Assembly: GCF_020166395.1 (NCBI RefSeq)
Contig: NZ_JAIQXU010000016.1
Location: forward strand, 1 to 64,000
Length of the DNA: 64,000 bases
Direction of reading: 5' to 3'
Origin: Deinococcus betulae
Lineage (GTDB): Bacteria > Deinococcota > Deinococci > Deinococcales > Deinococcaceae
The notes beneath the pieces are model-generated. The model had not been told where the DNA came from. It saw nothing but the letters and a program-made list of their open reading frames with translations, and ran no database searches. The position numbers and the translations under genes were made by a program. This document shows positions 24,601-33,904 of this stretch, piece after piece. Every line of letters starts with the position of its first letter. The first letter of the stretch is position 1.

Positions 24601-27600
24601 TATTTTCTTACCGTCCTAAAGCCTAAAACTTTTGAACTGTCTCCAGTTCCACTGTGTCTTAGACGCCCATCAAGATAATATGTATAAAATTGATTTCTAT
24701 TAGCTGTACCATTGCTTTTATCCTGCATTGGCATATCGGCGGAATCTAGCTTAGGGAGACCTTTCTCTTCGGTATCCGAGCTCTTAATTAAATCTCTCGG
24801 ATTGTATTCTGTTTTGGTAGCCGAATCACTTGAGGCTAAAGCAATTCCCTCGCCGCCCCCATGCCAATTTAAATAATTTCCAATTAACTCACTCCGATAA
24901 CGGACATCTATCTTTTTAGTCTGTAATATTTCCTTGTTGCTCACACTATATTGAAATGCGAATAGATTCTGTTTGATATCTAAATCAATAGCGGTTTTAC
25001 TATCTGATTGAGCTGGTGTGTCCCAGGAGCTAATCAAGTTACCGTTCTGGTCATAACTCCAAAATGACCAGTAGGCAGGAGTCATAGACCAAGCCTTCTT
25101 CTGCTGCTGAATCTTGTAAATCTCAGAGCTACCATTAAACTGCCTAAAATACTTTTGTCCAGCACCGTTGAAGGAAGTATATTTTGTATATTCCCAAGCC
25201 CCTTGAGGCCCATAAAGGACTTCGCTGGTCTGAAGTCCGCGTGCATCGTAAGTCAGGCCTTGAGCGTTACCTTTTTTCGGACGAACACTGGGATCATAGG
25301 GATCTGTAGCGCTTGAATTTGAGAGGAGATTGCCCTCATAACTATAATTGGTTTTAATGACCGGTAGTCCATCAAGACGGTAAGTGGTGATTTTCCAATT
25401 GGTGCTTGTCTGGTTTCCTACTCTGGGCCTGCTTTCGCTAATGATTTTTCCAAGAGTATTATAGTTATATTCAGTAATCAAGCCGTTTTCTGATTTAGCA
25501 ATCAGGTTTCCGACAGCGTCATACTGATAACTACTCACCAGACCATCTTTCAATCCAGCCGCCTGATCTACTGCATTACCACTTCGTGACTTTTGATGTC
25601 TCTTGATCAGGCGTCCAGCCCAGTCATATTCCATACTCGTTGGAAAGCCTTGAGCATCAACAGTTTCTACGATTTGCCCATTGCTATGATAGGAATGCGT
25701 AACAGTTGCAGCATTGCCATTTTGATCTTTCGGGAGAGTAATTTTGGTAGGCTGACCAGCGAAGTTATATTCATAAGCTGTCACAGAGCCTTTGTCTAGG
25801 CCTGCCTCGACATCCATATGAGCGCGATAAATTTTCTGTGGAAATATTCTGGAACCGTAATCACGGTATTCTGTAACGACAGAATTATCCCCGAAGTTAT
25901 TCCCCGGTTCCGATATTGACTGTAGCAATCCATCTGCAGTATAGGTGTAGGATTTAACTGTAACTCCCCGCTCGTCAACCTCGGCAGTCGGGCCAAACAC
26001 ACCGTATTGCACACTCTTACTATTTCCACGTCCATCAACAGTTTGAACGATATTATCAAGAGCATCATAAGCATTTAGGACAACGGTTCGATCAAAACCT
26101 TGATGGCTCTGTGACCACTGGGGCTCATGCTTCTGCCAAACCTCACGATCAGTCTTGATAATATGTCCAGAATTATCGTAAGCTAATTTTGTTTCATAGC
26201 CTTCAGGATCCAAAGTTCTAACCGGGCGACCTTCGGAATCATAAAACGTTTTCGTCCATGCGACAACGGCATTCTCAGGAAGGGTCATAGATTGGGGCGT
26301 AACGTCAGATCCACTGAGTAGAACACCTTTGGATTTTTGATTATTTAATTCATCATATTCAAAAACTTCAAAAGGCCGTCTGCCGTCGATATAGAGGTTG
26401 TACTGGTTGGCTAACGGAGTTGACAGCAACTTGGGAGCAAGCTTGCTAATAAGATTTCCGCTACTATCATATTTTAAGTATGTACTTCGACTTGATTCAT
26501 TTGTGCTATTCATCACCAATCTACTATCAGTGATCTTAACTGGTCGGTCATAGGCATCAAAGTAAGTCCGGGTAATCCCTGTAGGAGTCTCTGTCAAATA
26601 TTCTCTACCAAAAGAATCATTATTATGTTTTACGGTAGATGTTTTACCATCATTGTTTATTACGCTTTCTTCGCTGATTTGACCGGTTTGATCATAAGAA
26701 ATCAATTTATTAGTTGAATCAGGTAGAATTAATCTGATAGTTCGATCTAGCGTATCATAGTCAGTGGAAGTGATGAAACTACCATCTACTGTTGACCTGA
26801 CCTGACGTCCATATTTATCGTATTCATATTCACTTTTATAGTGGATGGCCTCTAAATTAAGTGTATTGGGGGTAGCGACACCTTTTTTAACTCCGACAAT
26901 ACGACCGAGTTTGTTTTCACTTACTCCATATTCGTACACCGTTAAGTTAGACGCCGTCCCATTCCATTCAGCTTGAATCTCCCCACTATCATGATAGATC
27001 CATTGACGTGCCAAGAGCTGCGGCCACGGCCCACTGGTCGGCTGTTCCCAAATAGCCTCCCAAACACGCTGACCAAAGCCATTGTAGCTGTACCAAGTAT
27101 GTCGAACGGCCTTGTCACTCTCGGCACCACGCCACTTATAGACGTAAGCTTCAGGTTCATATGTGAAGACGACATTTCCGTATTCGTCGTAGAGATAGCC
27201 CGTCCCAACGCCATCCTTGTCCAGAAAAACAACTTGGTCAGGATATATTTTAACTTTTCTTCTCGCGTCGTAATGAGGCGTAAAATTAGTACTTGGGTAG
27301 ACGATTTCCCCTGTTTTTACTCCACTATTGTAGCCATAACCTACATTTTTATACGGTTTACCGTCTACATATAAAACAGTGTTGGTTGTGCGCCCATGAA
27401 TGTCAATTCCAGTGTGAAAACTGCTTTTTAATTTATTGCCAGAATAAGTGTTCTCAGCAATGATCCGATTGGCTTTGAACACAACCTCTCTTGTATCGAC
27501 ACTCTCATGAGGAACGTATTCATATAATTTTTTATTTTCCTCATAGTTGTACGTGGCATCAGTTGCCACTTCCAGATTTGAGAGTCCTTGACCTTCAGCT

Positions 27601-30230
27601 GCATCCTGTTTAATTGACTTAACCTGATTGTCGTCGTCATATTCGTATCGAGTGATCCGCGTGTAACCTGTCGGTGGAGGATCCGACCAATTGGCGTCTG
27701 ACTTATATTCAGCGAATGTTTTTAAGTTCCCGTGGGAATCGTATGTGTTTTGTATCTGCTTGCCACCAGGCAGAGTTTGAGCAACAACACGCCCAGCAGC
27801 GTCATAATAGGTGCGAGTATTCTCGCCTTTCCCATAGCCGTTCCGTGGATCAAGATCTACTTTCGTTATGGGATTAAAATTTCTTACGCTTTTATTGCGT
27901 AGCCAGCCGTTGGCGGTGAATTGAAAAACAGTGACTTTATCACCCTGTTCTTGAATAACCTGCAGTCCATCTGTTTCGGCGGACGCACTGTATGTAAAAG
28001 TAAGATTAGGCTCGCTTTCGGTCTCGGCACGAATGACACGATTTTGGTTGTCGTAAAAGTAAGTGGTTGATTTCCCACCATCAACACCTAGACCGCCTTC
28101 GTTATGGCTTTCCAGGACAGGTCTCACAACACTGCGGAGTAATATTTCCTTGTTATTTCCAAGGATATAACTCAGATCAAACCAGCGTCCAATCATTTTG
28201 CCATGTCCATCGAAAGTACGATGAACCATATAAGAGACCACACGCTGATTACCGATGATCTCATAAGCATACTCAATGCGCCGACGCCAGCTTCCAGAAT
28301 CAGCTGCGTCCTGAAGCAGCATATTGACAGCGATCAGTGTTCCTAATCCTTCATCCCATTGATATGTGGTGACCCGCCCCCAACGGTCTTGCACTTTACT
28401 CAGATGACCGTTGCCGGAAGATGTATAAGTGAATTCCGTTTTTGGAACATCTGCTCCTAGACCATCTGCACTCTTCTTCTCTTTAGCTCCACTATATTGC
28501 TCAAAAAGAGATTGTGTAAAATCAGCATATTCTCCGTCATCATAAAATGTAGTTCTTTTCCCGTCTCGGTCGTATTGATGAGCAATAAGACGACCATTAG
28601 GGAGGCGGTACGTGACGAGCCATTTTTCATCTATTCGAGTTCCAGCAAATGGCTTACTACGATAAAAGCTAACCGACTTTAAGACTTTTTCATAGCGCTT
28701 AAAGATCCAACTCGGACTGCTAGATAGGTCAATACTTGACACTGTACATTGAGTCGGATAATCCATAAGCTGAAGCGAGACATTTTCATTAGATAATTCT
28801 GGGGCCGCCGTACCACGCTGCTGGATGAATTCCTGAAAATTCTTTGCTCCACTCACAACATGAATTTCAACACTTCGTGTTCCCGAAGCATTCTTAACAA
28901 AGCCAATCAGATCAGGTCGACCATCTCGATCCCAATCATTAATATCAAGATCCCAATTGTCACTCAACGCAGGCAAGGCAGTAACGGTTTGTACCAGAAA
29001 CTTTTTGAATCCATCTGCGCCCGAGAGGATGTGGACTTCCACTTTTCCCAGGGACGCGTTTCTCACAAGCGCAACGAGGTCGGCAGTGCCGTCACGATCC
29101 CAGTCGGTAAAGCGAATAGTTGTGGACGGGGGTAAAGGACCGAGGCCTGTACCCGTTTGCAAGAGAAAATCGGAAAATTTACTTTTACCGTCAAGGATGT
29201 GGACTTCAACGCTGTTGGTCCCCGTATTGCTGAGTGGGGTGCCGGCGATATCCAGAATGCCGTCCCCGTTCCAGTCAATAATATTAAAATTCCAATTTGC
29301 AATTGGCAGCGCAGTGGCCACATTTAAAATATAGGTCTGAAAATTTGACGCTCCAGAAGCAATATGCACTTCAGTCTTGTTGCTCTGCGTTCCGGTACGC
29401 TGAATTTTAATTAAATCAGGGAGGCCATCCCTATCCCAATCAGCCAGACGATAGACTTGATTGGCATCCAGATGCATGACTGTGCCCGTCTGGTTGAGAT
29501 GAGATGTATAATTCTTTTCTCCATCTAAAACATGGACTTCAGTTCGGTTCGTACCCGAATTTTGTTTGACAAAGTAGGCGATGTCAATTCCCCGATCTGT
29601 ACAGAGCGCCGCCTGACCGCTGGCGACCACGCGTTCATACAGTTCCTGACCGCCGTCTCCAGTGCCCACGCTCCATTCGCGAGGTTGAGCAGGGTTGTCA
29701 CTATTAAAGCCGTAGAGCCGCAGGAGGCTTGTGGTCTGTGTCTTAGGTGACGGGGTAATCGTGCTACTGGCACTTTGCGTCGCAGTGCCATTGGTTGTTC
29801 CCGTCGACATCGGCTGCGGCCCTACAGGATCGTTACATGGTTTTCCCGGCTGGCAAGGTGTCACTGGCGGATCAATGGTCCCACCACTCCCAGTGCCACC
29901 AGTGCTACCACTTCCAGTCCCGCCGGACCCGGCCACTGTTCCTGAAGGCAGCAAATTGTTCCAGTTCAACGTGGCCGTTTCAACATAGGCGTTACCAGTC
30001 GCCACGTTAACCGCGTCACTGATGTCACCGAATGAGGGATCATTGAAGGCGGCAAAACTCGCGGGCAAGCCGGTTACGCCTGGGCCGGCCCGTACGAAGA
30101 TCTGGGGTGCGGCCAAGGCCACCACGCCAGGCAGATGGGTTGTCGTCAGGAAGAGCAGCGCGAGGAGAGCCCCGCCGTAGCGGCGGGGAATGGATGATGA
30201 AACATGAGATCGTCGTTTGCGTATCGTCAT
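21636..30230 (-). CDS. Rhs polymorphic toxin 1 with FG-GAP repeats and Hint domain
   Basis: 2,864 aa from ATG 30230 (GGGTGAGAAGT before it, same as in the paralogue). Order: Sec signal peptide (RRYGGALLALLFLTTTHLPGVVALA); Gly/Thr linker; residues about 208-495 with FG-GAP-like calcium-binding repeats (four DWDRDG/DWNGDG units); RHS/YD repeats to about 1,900; a helical region; Hint autoprotease from about 2,564 to H2728-N2729 (NSFSPSTPVQTLSGL...TTPEHPFYV...WLVHN); then a 135-residue toxin (...FPTYRGDLIG...PHYNVKFPKS...). The toxin family is not known to me. The candidate Hint Cys (C2564) sits five residues further from NSFS than in Rhs2. GC is lower than in the flanks, implying transfer. Confidence 0.93.
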   Translation of the reverse strand: MTIRKRRSHVSSSIPRRYGGALLALLFLTTTHLPGVVALAAPQIFVRAGPGVTGLPASFAAFNDPSFGDISDAVNVATGNAYVETATLNWNNLLPSGTVAGSGGTGSGSTGGTGSGGTIDPPVTPCQPGKPCNDPVGPQPMSTGTTNGTATQSASSTITPSPKTQTTSLLRLYGFNSDNPAQPREWSVGTGDGGQELYERVVASGQAALCTDRGIDIAYFVKQNSGTNRTEVHVLDGEKNYTSHLNQTGTVMHLDANQVYRLADWDRDGLPDLIKIQRTGTQSNKTEVHIASGASNFQTYILNVATALPIANWNFNIIDWNGDGILDIAGTPLSNTGTNSVEVHILDGKSKFSDFLLQTGTGLGPLPPSTTIRFTDWDRDGTADLVALVRNASLGKVEVHILSGADGFKKFLVQTVTALPALSDNWDLDINDWDRDGRPDLIGFVKNASGTRSVEIHVVSGAKNFQEFIQQRGTAAPELSNENVSLQLMDYPTQCTVSSIDLSSSPSWIFKRYEKVLKSVSFYRSKPFAGTRIDEKWLVTYRLPNGRLIAHQYDRDGKRTTFYDDGEYADFTQSLFEQYSGAKEKKSADGLGADVPKTEFTYTSSGNGHLSKVQDRWGRVTTYQWDEGLGTLIAVNMLLQDAADSGSWRRRIEYAYEIIGNQRVVSYMVHRTFDGHGKMIGRWFDLSYILGNNKEILLRSVVRPVLESHNEGGLGVDGGKSTTYFYDNQNRVIRAETESEPNLTFTYSASAETDGLQVIQEQGDKVTVFQFTANGWLRNKSVRNFNPITKVDLDPRNGYGKGENTRTYYDAAGRVVAQTLPGGKQIQNTYDSHGNLKTFAEYKSDANWSDPPPTGYTRITRYEYDDDNQVKSIKQDAAEGQGLSNLEVATDATYNYEENKKLYEYVPHESVDTREVVFKANRIIAENTYSGNKLKSSFHTGIDIHGRTTNTVLYVDGKPYKNVGYGYNSGVKTGEIVYPSTNFTPHYDARRKVKIYPDQVVFLDKDGVGTGYLYDEYGNVVFTYEPEAYVYKWRGAESDKAVRHTWYSYNGFGQRVWEAIWEQPTSGPWPQLLARQWIYHDSGEIQAEWNGTASNLTVYEYGVSENKLGRIVGVKKGVATPNTLNLEAIHYKSEYEYDKYGRQVRSTVDGSFITSTDYDTLDRTIRLILPDSTNKLISYDQTGQISEESVINNDGKTSTVKHNNDSFGREYLTETPTGITRTYFDAYDRPVKITDSRLVMNSTNESSRSTYLKYDSSGNLISKLAPKLLSTPLANQYNLYIDGRRPFEVFEYDELNNQKSKGVLLSGSDVTPQSMTLPENAVVAWTKTFYDSEGRPVRTLDPEGYETKLAYDNSGHIIKTDREVWQKHEPQWSQSHQGFDRTVVLNAYDALDNIVQTVDGRGNSKSVQYGVFGPTAEVDERGVTVKSYTYTADGLLQSISEPGNNFGDNSVVTEYRDYGSRIFPQKIYRAHMDVEAGLDKGSVTAYEYNFAGQPTKITLPKDQNGNAATVTHSYHSNGQIVETVDAQGFPTSMEYDWAGRLIKRHQKSRSGNAVDQAAGLKDGLVSSYQYDAVGNLIAKSENGLITEYNYNTLGKIISESRPRVGNQTSTNWKITTYRLDGLPVIKTNYSYEGNLLSNSSATDPYDPSVRPKKGNAQGLTYDARGLQTSEVLYGPQGAWEYTKYTSFNGAGQKYFRQFNGSSEIYKIQQQKKAWSMTPAYWSFWSYDQNGNLISSWDTPAQSDSKTAIDLDIKQNLFAFQYSVSNKEILQTKKIDVRYRSELIGNYLNWHGGGEGIALASSDSATKTEYNPRDLIKSSDTEEKGLPKLDSADMPMQDKSNGTANRNQFYTYYLDGRLRHSGTGDSSKVLGFRTVRKYDNLGREIEVYDSDGSFRSPSPGTIYTEYLQDGTVKARFTQDNESAYSQEIKITVGGNRQYESTIVSSVSYHDYIGRLEYKRKNTGRFVYGKNGISSALAESETLNHTSDGIFVKPEEPIKTVYDYNLYGSNTTVQQDYWYDQQGANFETVRARGQMREVSKNTYTLDGDLLTTEYPDQSFIAYKLDSRGNRLAIGGTAVRQESNFFKRYDADGRVTQFYKTGNNLFPQFQNSVDARYNDFRYDPFGNLILTSTAQISEDSGTTDAEKRQHAVFRDWSSLTYAAGKIQLILSGAGAFVYSCKSQPCSSVDTYRTNELRTQSASVSLIDTSLDGYYWMGVQPFAVPRQVVALSAPIVSLSEQLKIQPNNILTPSLPNLVNPSQIRPPVEQKGILEEVRVGSNQNEKQIVKSTDQSVTPPQSSGDRSTDILVADIDSDFDDGQGYEHPIYAVESLSQTFSPADYISAYGFEAGLAQFALANEAQLRRQLAEQEEAADKMAQTILKKAKNIIFFDEQGKPAMREVWDAVNDIVSWTNKAMSPADRLVFYTGLEILLDKTEAATRGGFGLNVKALTAATKTATSTILSMAQNIRVLGSRNVEGRELMKEALLATAAAYYYQDQYEDQLKETLFVFATLPADALLVFKAINSGVKFIRAGRLGELTVNTARVARSLSELIRRRFDDIAAGRTCRNLAASINSFSPSTPVQTLSGLVAISALTIGTPVLAFNEQTGENGYYPITAVHKNVDPAITYLTLTDPDQSHKLEYIETTPEHPFYVTERSDTQARPKSEGHEDLSDQWVGAGHLKIGDQIKQADGTVGLVANVINVQKTQEMFNLTVSEAHTYYVGQDGWLVHNAGGTSYNVPVPTTFRPTAPLTPERVAQYVETIRNGGTVTVSNPAQARQILNAIPGARPLPTQFGMEDSIFKFPTYRGDLIGINTDPTRGLITGQLAQNGLVHPAGADSTFPHYNVKFPKSQDGKDGLIKIATGGC

Positions 30231-30532
30231 ACTTCTCACCCATAGCACAAGCGTGGAAGTTGCGTTGCCTGATTTGCCCATTTCATGGGGCAGCGCTGGA
30301 CAGACCATCCCTCTGACACAGTGGTTTTAGCCCGGTAGGCTGGCGAGCTGTGTTTGACCGGAGGCTATACCGCCACCGGTTCCCCTTGAGCGCCATTGGA
30401 GTGGTCTGCCCCATTACTCCACTGTGCCCTGAACCCTCAAGCGGCTGGGTGACTACGAATGAGGTCTTGACTCTCACCATCGCCCAAATCGGCGGTAGGG
30501 CTCGGTACGTGTAGTGTCCGCGTCCGTCAAGC
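30231..30532. other. upstream region of Rhs1
   Basis: It contains the Rhs1 5' leader. The last bases before ATG 30230 (TTGTG.TA.GGGTGAGAAGT on the minus strand) are conserved with those before Rhs2, so promoter/RBS sequences are shared. From about 30310 on, no gene or repeat is recognised. Confidence 0.4.
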
Positions 30533-30690
30533 ACGAGGAGAACACCACCTGGGTGTGCTCCTTGCCCGTTGGCACCCTTACAGCGAGGGGCGTCCTGAGC
30601 AGCCCGCTCGACCCTTGTGGGCACTGATGTCTGACCTCCTGAACGGTCGCCTCACTGAGCTGAGTTGCTGAGTGCGGAGGCAGTGGGTCG
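30533..30690 (+). pseudogene. C-terminal remnant of an unknown gene (copy 2)
   Basis: Reads LGVLLARWHPYSEGRPEQPARPLWALMSDLLNGRLTELSC and stop, matching the tail at 19086-19315 over about 150 bp without its 26-bp insertion. Same strand as copy 1. The two copies bracket the immunity-Rhs1-IS4 block. Confidence 0.5.
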
Positions 30691-30693
30691 GCT

Positions 30694-31470
30694 TCAGAGA
30701 GGCACACTGGTCGTCCACAGTTCAAAGGTGAAACGGCCGTCGTTCCATTCCAATAAGCCGTCCTGCAGCACATAGGGCCAGTCCTCAGGCGTAACTGGGG
30801 AGGCCCAGGGCTGCTGCTGAAAGGCGAGGTGGACATTGAACCCACCGTGCATAGGAGAAATTCGCCTGATGGTATACGCGCCCGTCATCTGCACGCGTGC
30901 GGGAAACCCTTCGTCATCCCAGCCCCCACCTGCTTCCGAGAGGTCTGTCACCATCTCCTCTGCACCTTGCTGGAGACAGGACAGAACCTCAGGCCAGTGG
31001 CTGCTGAGGAAATGGCGATCCTCTGCGGACAGCTTCTCAAGGTCAGCCACCCTGTTTAAGGGCTCAAGTTCAACGGGATGAAGCTGAAGCCGGGTCAGGG
31101 CACTCTGAGGTTCGAGGTCAGGCGCCATGTGGTCGTGTTGGCTTGCAGGGTCCCACAGAAGGGTCAGCAGGTAACGGCGGTAAACCACCTGGCGACCATC
31201 GTCCAGGGACAGCAATTGGCAGATTTCAGTCTCAATCCAGACGGTGTTGGGCGCATGGGTGGCCCAGGAGAAGACCTGCCGACCGATGAAGTACGGCATG
31301 GGTTCGACATTTGGCATCTGGTCGCCGAAGACGCGCTGAATGCAGATTTCAATGGCCCCGCGTTGCTGCTGCGCCAAGTCTTTCAGGTTGGCATCGTCCA
31401 GCGGAAACGTGACGGTGTGATTGGCCCACGCTGGAGCCGGGCACCAGAACGACGGGGAGTCCAGAGTCAC
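30694..31470 (-). CDS. hypothetical 258-aa protein
   Basis: Unknown family, soluble, acidic, with many Trp and aromatic residues (VFSWATHAPNTVWIETEICQLLSLDDGRQVVYRRYLLTLLWDP). No signal or membrane segment. It starts at 31470 and is followed on its 3' side by the remnant at 30533. It faces away from the origin and has no operon partners. It could be a small immunity or adaptor protein, but nothing in the sequence proves it. Confidence 0.6.
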   Translation of the reverse strand: MTLDSPSFWCPAPAWANHTVTFPLDDANLKDLAQQQRGAIEICIQRVFGDQMPNVEPMPYFIGRQVFSWATHAPNTVWIETEICQLLSLDDGRQVVYRRYLLTLLWDPASQHDHMAPDLEPQSALTRLQLHPVELEPLNRVADLEKLSAEDRHFLSSHWPEVLSCLQQGAEEMVTDLSEAGGGWDDEGFPARVQMTGAYTIRRISPMHGGFNVHLAFQQQPWASPVTPEDWPYVLQDGLLEWNDGRFTFELWTTSVPL

Positions 31471-31521
31471 AGATCGAGTATGCCCTGAGATTCGAGCCCT
31501 GAGGAAAGGAGTTTCGACTTC

Positions 31522-31644
31522 ATGGGCTTAGGAGACCGTTTCAGAAGGAATGAGCTCTCTCCCGAAGATCATCCGCGTCGCTCACGTTTGCCAATCTCGT
31601 CTAAGAACACTGTCCTCTACGACAATTTTGCGGCAATCGTCTAG
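31522..31644 (+). CDS. possible 40-aa small protein
   Basis: ATG 31522 to TAG 31642, preceded by AGGAAAGGAG at about ten bases. The sequence MGLGDRFRRNELSPEDHPRR reads like the N-terminus of a soluble protein; the rest is short. It could also be the truncated 5' end of a larger gene lost on the way to the origin. Weak. Confidence 0.3.
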   Translation: MGLGDRFRRNELSPEDHPRRSRLPISSKNTVLYDNFAAIV

Positions 31645-31710
31645 TCAGACCAACTCCGTTCAGCCGCTTGAAGTTGAGCGCTCTCATCCCTTGAGACGTC
31701 GTCATAGGGG

Positions 31711-32090
31711 TGCGACACACTTGGGGAATTCTGTCCACAGGCTGTGGCCGTTAACTGCAATTCAGACCAGAGCCACAGGGGAAAAACCCGTTCCAGCCAT
31801 GTATCTCCGCATTCAGAACTGTCCGGCCAACATCCGAAGAGGTCTGCGACACACTTGGGGAAATACTCGCCTGGGAGCACGACAGACTTGGGGGATTTGA
31901 AGCTATATGTGCGACACACTTGGGGGAAAGGCGTCAACGAGTGTGCGACAGACTTGGGGCGTTCAGGCTCCTTTCCTGCGACACACTTGGGGGATTTCCT
32001 CTTCAAATGTGCGACACGCTTGGGGCATTCAGCCTCCTTTCCCGCGACACACTTGGGGGATTCCACCCCTTTTCCGCGACACACTTGGGG
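31711..32090 (+). other. plasmid replication origin: nine iterons
   Basis: Nine direct copies of TGCGACACACTTGGGG (up to three mismatches) start at 31711, 31845, 31878, 31910, 31944, 31977, 32010, 32043 and 32075. The last eight are spaced 32-34 bp, about three helical turns, and the first is about four such units upstream. A DnaA-box-like CTGTCCACA lies at 31732-31740. Downstream (about 32090-32180) the sequence becomes AT-rich, a likely unwinding region. The rep gene follows at 32242. The iterons are the expected binding sites of that initiator and probably also control copy number. Confidence 0.9.
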
Positions 32091-32190
32091 AATAAATCGG
32101 AAAAATGCCGTTATAGCCACCTACGGCTCGCCCGCTTGATGATGATCATCAATTCTTTTTCTTTAAAACAAAATCACTGAAAGGCACCAA
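32091..32190. other. AT-rich segment between iterons and rep
   Basis: Contains a palindromic GATGATGATCATCA and an AATTCTTTTTCTTTAAAAC tract. It is the probable DNA-unwinding element of the origin and may also hold the rep promoter. Confidence 0.5.
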
Positions 32191-32241
32191 TCAGCGGGCA
32201 TTTCTCTCAAACCGGATAGACTGCAGATCACCGGAGCCCCG

Positions 32242-33645
32242 ATGACCACTGAGCGCAGACGCAAAGCAAAATCGAACCGTCTCGCACAGCACCTGACCGA
32301 GGCGAATGTGGCTCGGCTCGGCCTCATCAGCATTCAGGAGCGCATTCCGGCAGACTTCACCCGCTGGGAAGTGGAGTTTGAGGTGGATGGCCGTCAGGGT
32401 CAACTCTCCTGTTTCAGTCCAGCCGAGTATGGGGGCGTTCCTCATGGCCTGGACGGTGACCTGGCCAACGCCCTGATTGACCTGTTTATCGAGCAGGGCG
32501 CTTCGGAGGATGGGGTGGTGACCACAACCGCCAGTCAACTGCTCCTGAGGGCGGGACTACACAACAACGGGCATTACCACCACGTCCTCACGGCTTCGCT
32601 CCGGCGGCTGAAGCAGGCGACCTACACCATGAGTCACGCCTGGCGTGACCACGAGCAGCAGCGCTGGACCAGCGGCACCTTCAGCTACATCCTGGCGTAC
32701 GAGGTGACCTCGACAGAACGCGACACCGTGACGGAGGGGGCAATCCTTTCAATCACGCTGGCGCGCCAGATCGTGAAGTCGATCCGGTCGAAGTACGTGA
32801 AGCCCCTGGACTATGTGCTTCTGACCTCGCTGGAGCGGCCGCTGACCCGGGCGCTGTACCGCCTTCTGGATGCCCGCCGTTACGACGCGCAGGAACTGGT
32901 GCCGTCAGCCAGCGTCTATCAGGTCAACCTGCTGGAGTGGGCTGCAGAGTGCAAGATCGTCGATCAGCGCACCGATAAGATTCGGCGAACGCTGGAAGGT
33001 GCCCACACGGAACTGAAGGAGCGCGGCTATCTCCAGGACGTGCTGATCGAAGGGCGGGGCCGCAAGCAGACATTGACGTATGTCTTTGGGGCCACGGCTG
33101 TGGAGCGCACGGAAGACCCTGAGGTGGTCGCGCAACTGGTGGGTCACCGCGTGGCCCGGCCAGTGGCTAGGAAACTCGTGGCTACGCATGGTGAGGCGCA
33201 TGTGTTGGCCCGACTCAAGCGGTTCCGCGCGCTTCTGGCGTCTGGGTACAAGGCCCGCAGTCCATCGGCGGTCCTTGTGGACGTGATTCAGGATACTGAG
33301 GGGAAATATCAGGATCCGCTGCTGACTGGGGAGATTCATACTCCTACCAAATCGGCCGTGGTGGCGGTGCCAGCGGTTGACGTAGAAAAGGAAGAGCAGC
33401 AGCGAACCGAAGCTTTTCAGGCGCTGCCGCTGCTGGCACAGGCTGATCAGGCGCTGTCGACCCTCCAACTTCTTTTGAAGAATCGGTTGGACACGGCCCA
33501 GTATGCTCAGCTCAGAGACGCTCTGGCAGATGGGCGGGCAGACGCTGGCCAGGTTGTCAAAGCCGTGACGAAAGCCGTGTTCGAGCGTCGGGTCGATGAG
33601 GCAGTGCAGGACATCTTTCTCCTCATAGGCAGTGAGAGCTCTTGA
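32242..33645 (+). CDS. repA: plasmid replication initiator (RepA-like)
   Basis: 467 aa, ATG 32242. It fits the Deinococcus/Thermus plasmid initiator A group: residues about 40-290 form paired winged helices (ALIDLFIEQGASEDGVVTTTASQLLLRAGLHNNGHYHHVLTASLRRL; IKSKYVKPLDYVLLTSLERPLTRALYRLLDARR; WAAECKIVDQRTDKIRRTLEGAHTELKERGYL). The C-terminal 170 residues are less conserved (LLTKNRLDTAQYAQLRDALADG-type helices). It should bind the iterons at 31711-32090 and open the origin. Position directly after the iteron array makes the call firm; the symbol is by family convention. Confidence 0.9.
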   Translation: MTTERRRKAKSNRLAQHLTEANVARLGLISIQERIPADFTRWEVEFEVDGRQGQLSCFSPAEYGGVPHGLDGDLANALIDLFIEQGASEDGVVTTTASQLLLRAGLHNNGHYHHVLTASLRRLKQATYTMSHAWRDHEQQRWTSGTFSYILAYEVTSTERDTVTEGAILSITLARQIVKSIRSKYVKPLDYVLLTSLERPLTRALYRLLDARRYDAQELVPSASVYQVNLLEWAAECKIVDQRTDKIRRTLEGAHTELKERGYLQDVLIEGRGRKQTLTYVFGATAVERTEDPEVVAQLVGHRVARPVARKLVATHGEAHVLARLKRFRALLASGYKARSPSAVLVDVIQDTEGKYQDPLLTGEIHTPTKSAVVAVPAVDVEKEEQQRTEAFQALPLLAQADQALSTLQLLLKNRLDTAQYAQLRDALADGRADAGQVVKAVTKAVFERRVDEAVQDIFLLIGSESS

Positions 33646-33688
33646 GATTCTTCCACGTCGCTACTGCACCTCAGTGCTGTTGGTTGAC

Positions 33689-33707
33689 GGAAGCTCATGT
33701 AGCTTCC
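33689..33707 (+). terminator. hairpin after rep
   Basis: Perfect 7-bp stem GGAAGCT / AGCTTCC with loop CATGT, 44 bp after the rep stop. There is no U-tract, so it may be a weak terminator or an mRNA-stabilising hairpin. Confidence 0.35.
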
Positions 33708-33904
33708 TGACAGTCTGCGTGTCGTGGAGGTGCAGCCTTTGGCGCCTTACCAACCGGACCAGGGATGTTCGACTATCTCCAGCGTCCAGCTGAGATCTGT
33801 TTGGCAGTTTGCCGGTGGTGCCCGTGTCAGCTCAAAGGTGCTGCAGGTGCGGCAAGACCTTTGACAGACCGCGCAGGATTGCCCCCATGCGATCTTGGAT
33901 ATCT

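Noticed and set aside
21636..30308. Longer Rhs1 start at 30308
   Set aside because: The conserved leader and start at 30230 match the paralogue at 39042 and give a proper signal peptide.
31711..32090. CRISPR array
   Set aside because: The units are direct 16-bp iterons at about 33 bp with spacers of only about 17 bp and an adjacent rep gene, so it is an origin, not CRISPR.
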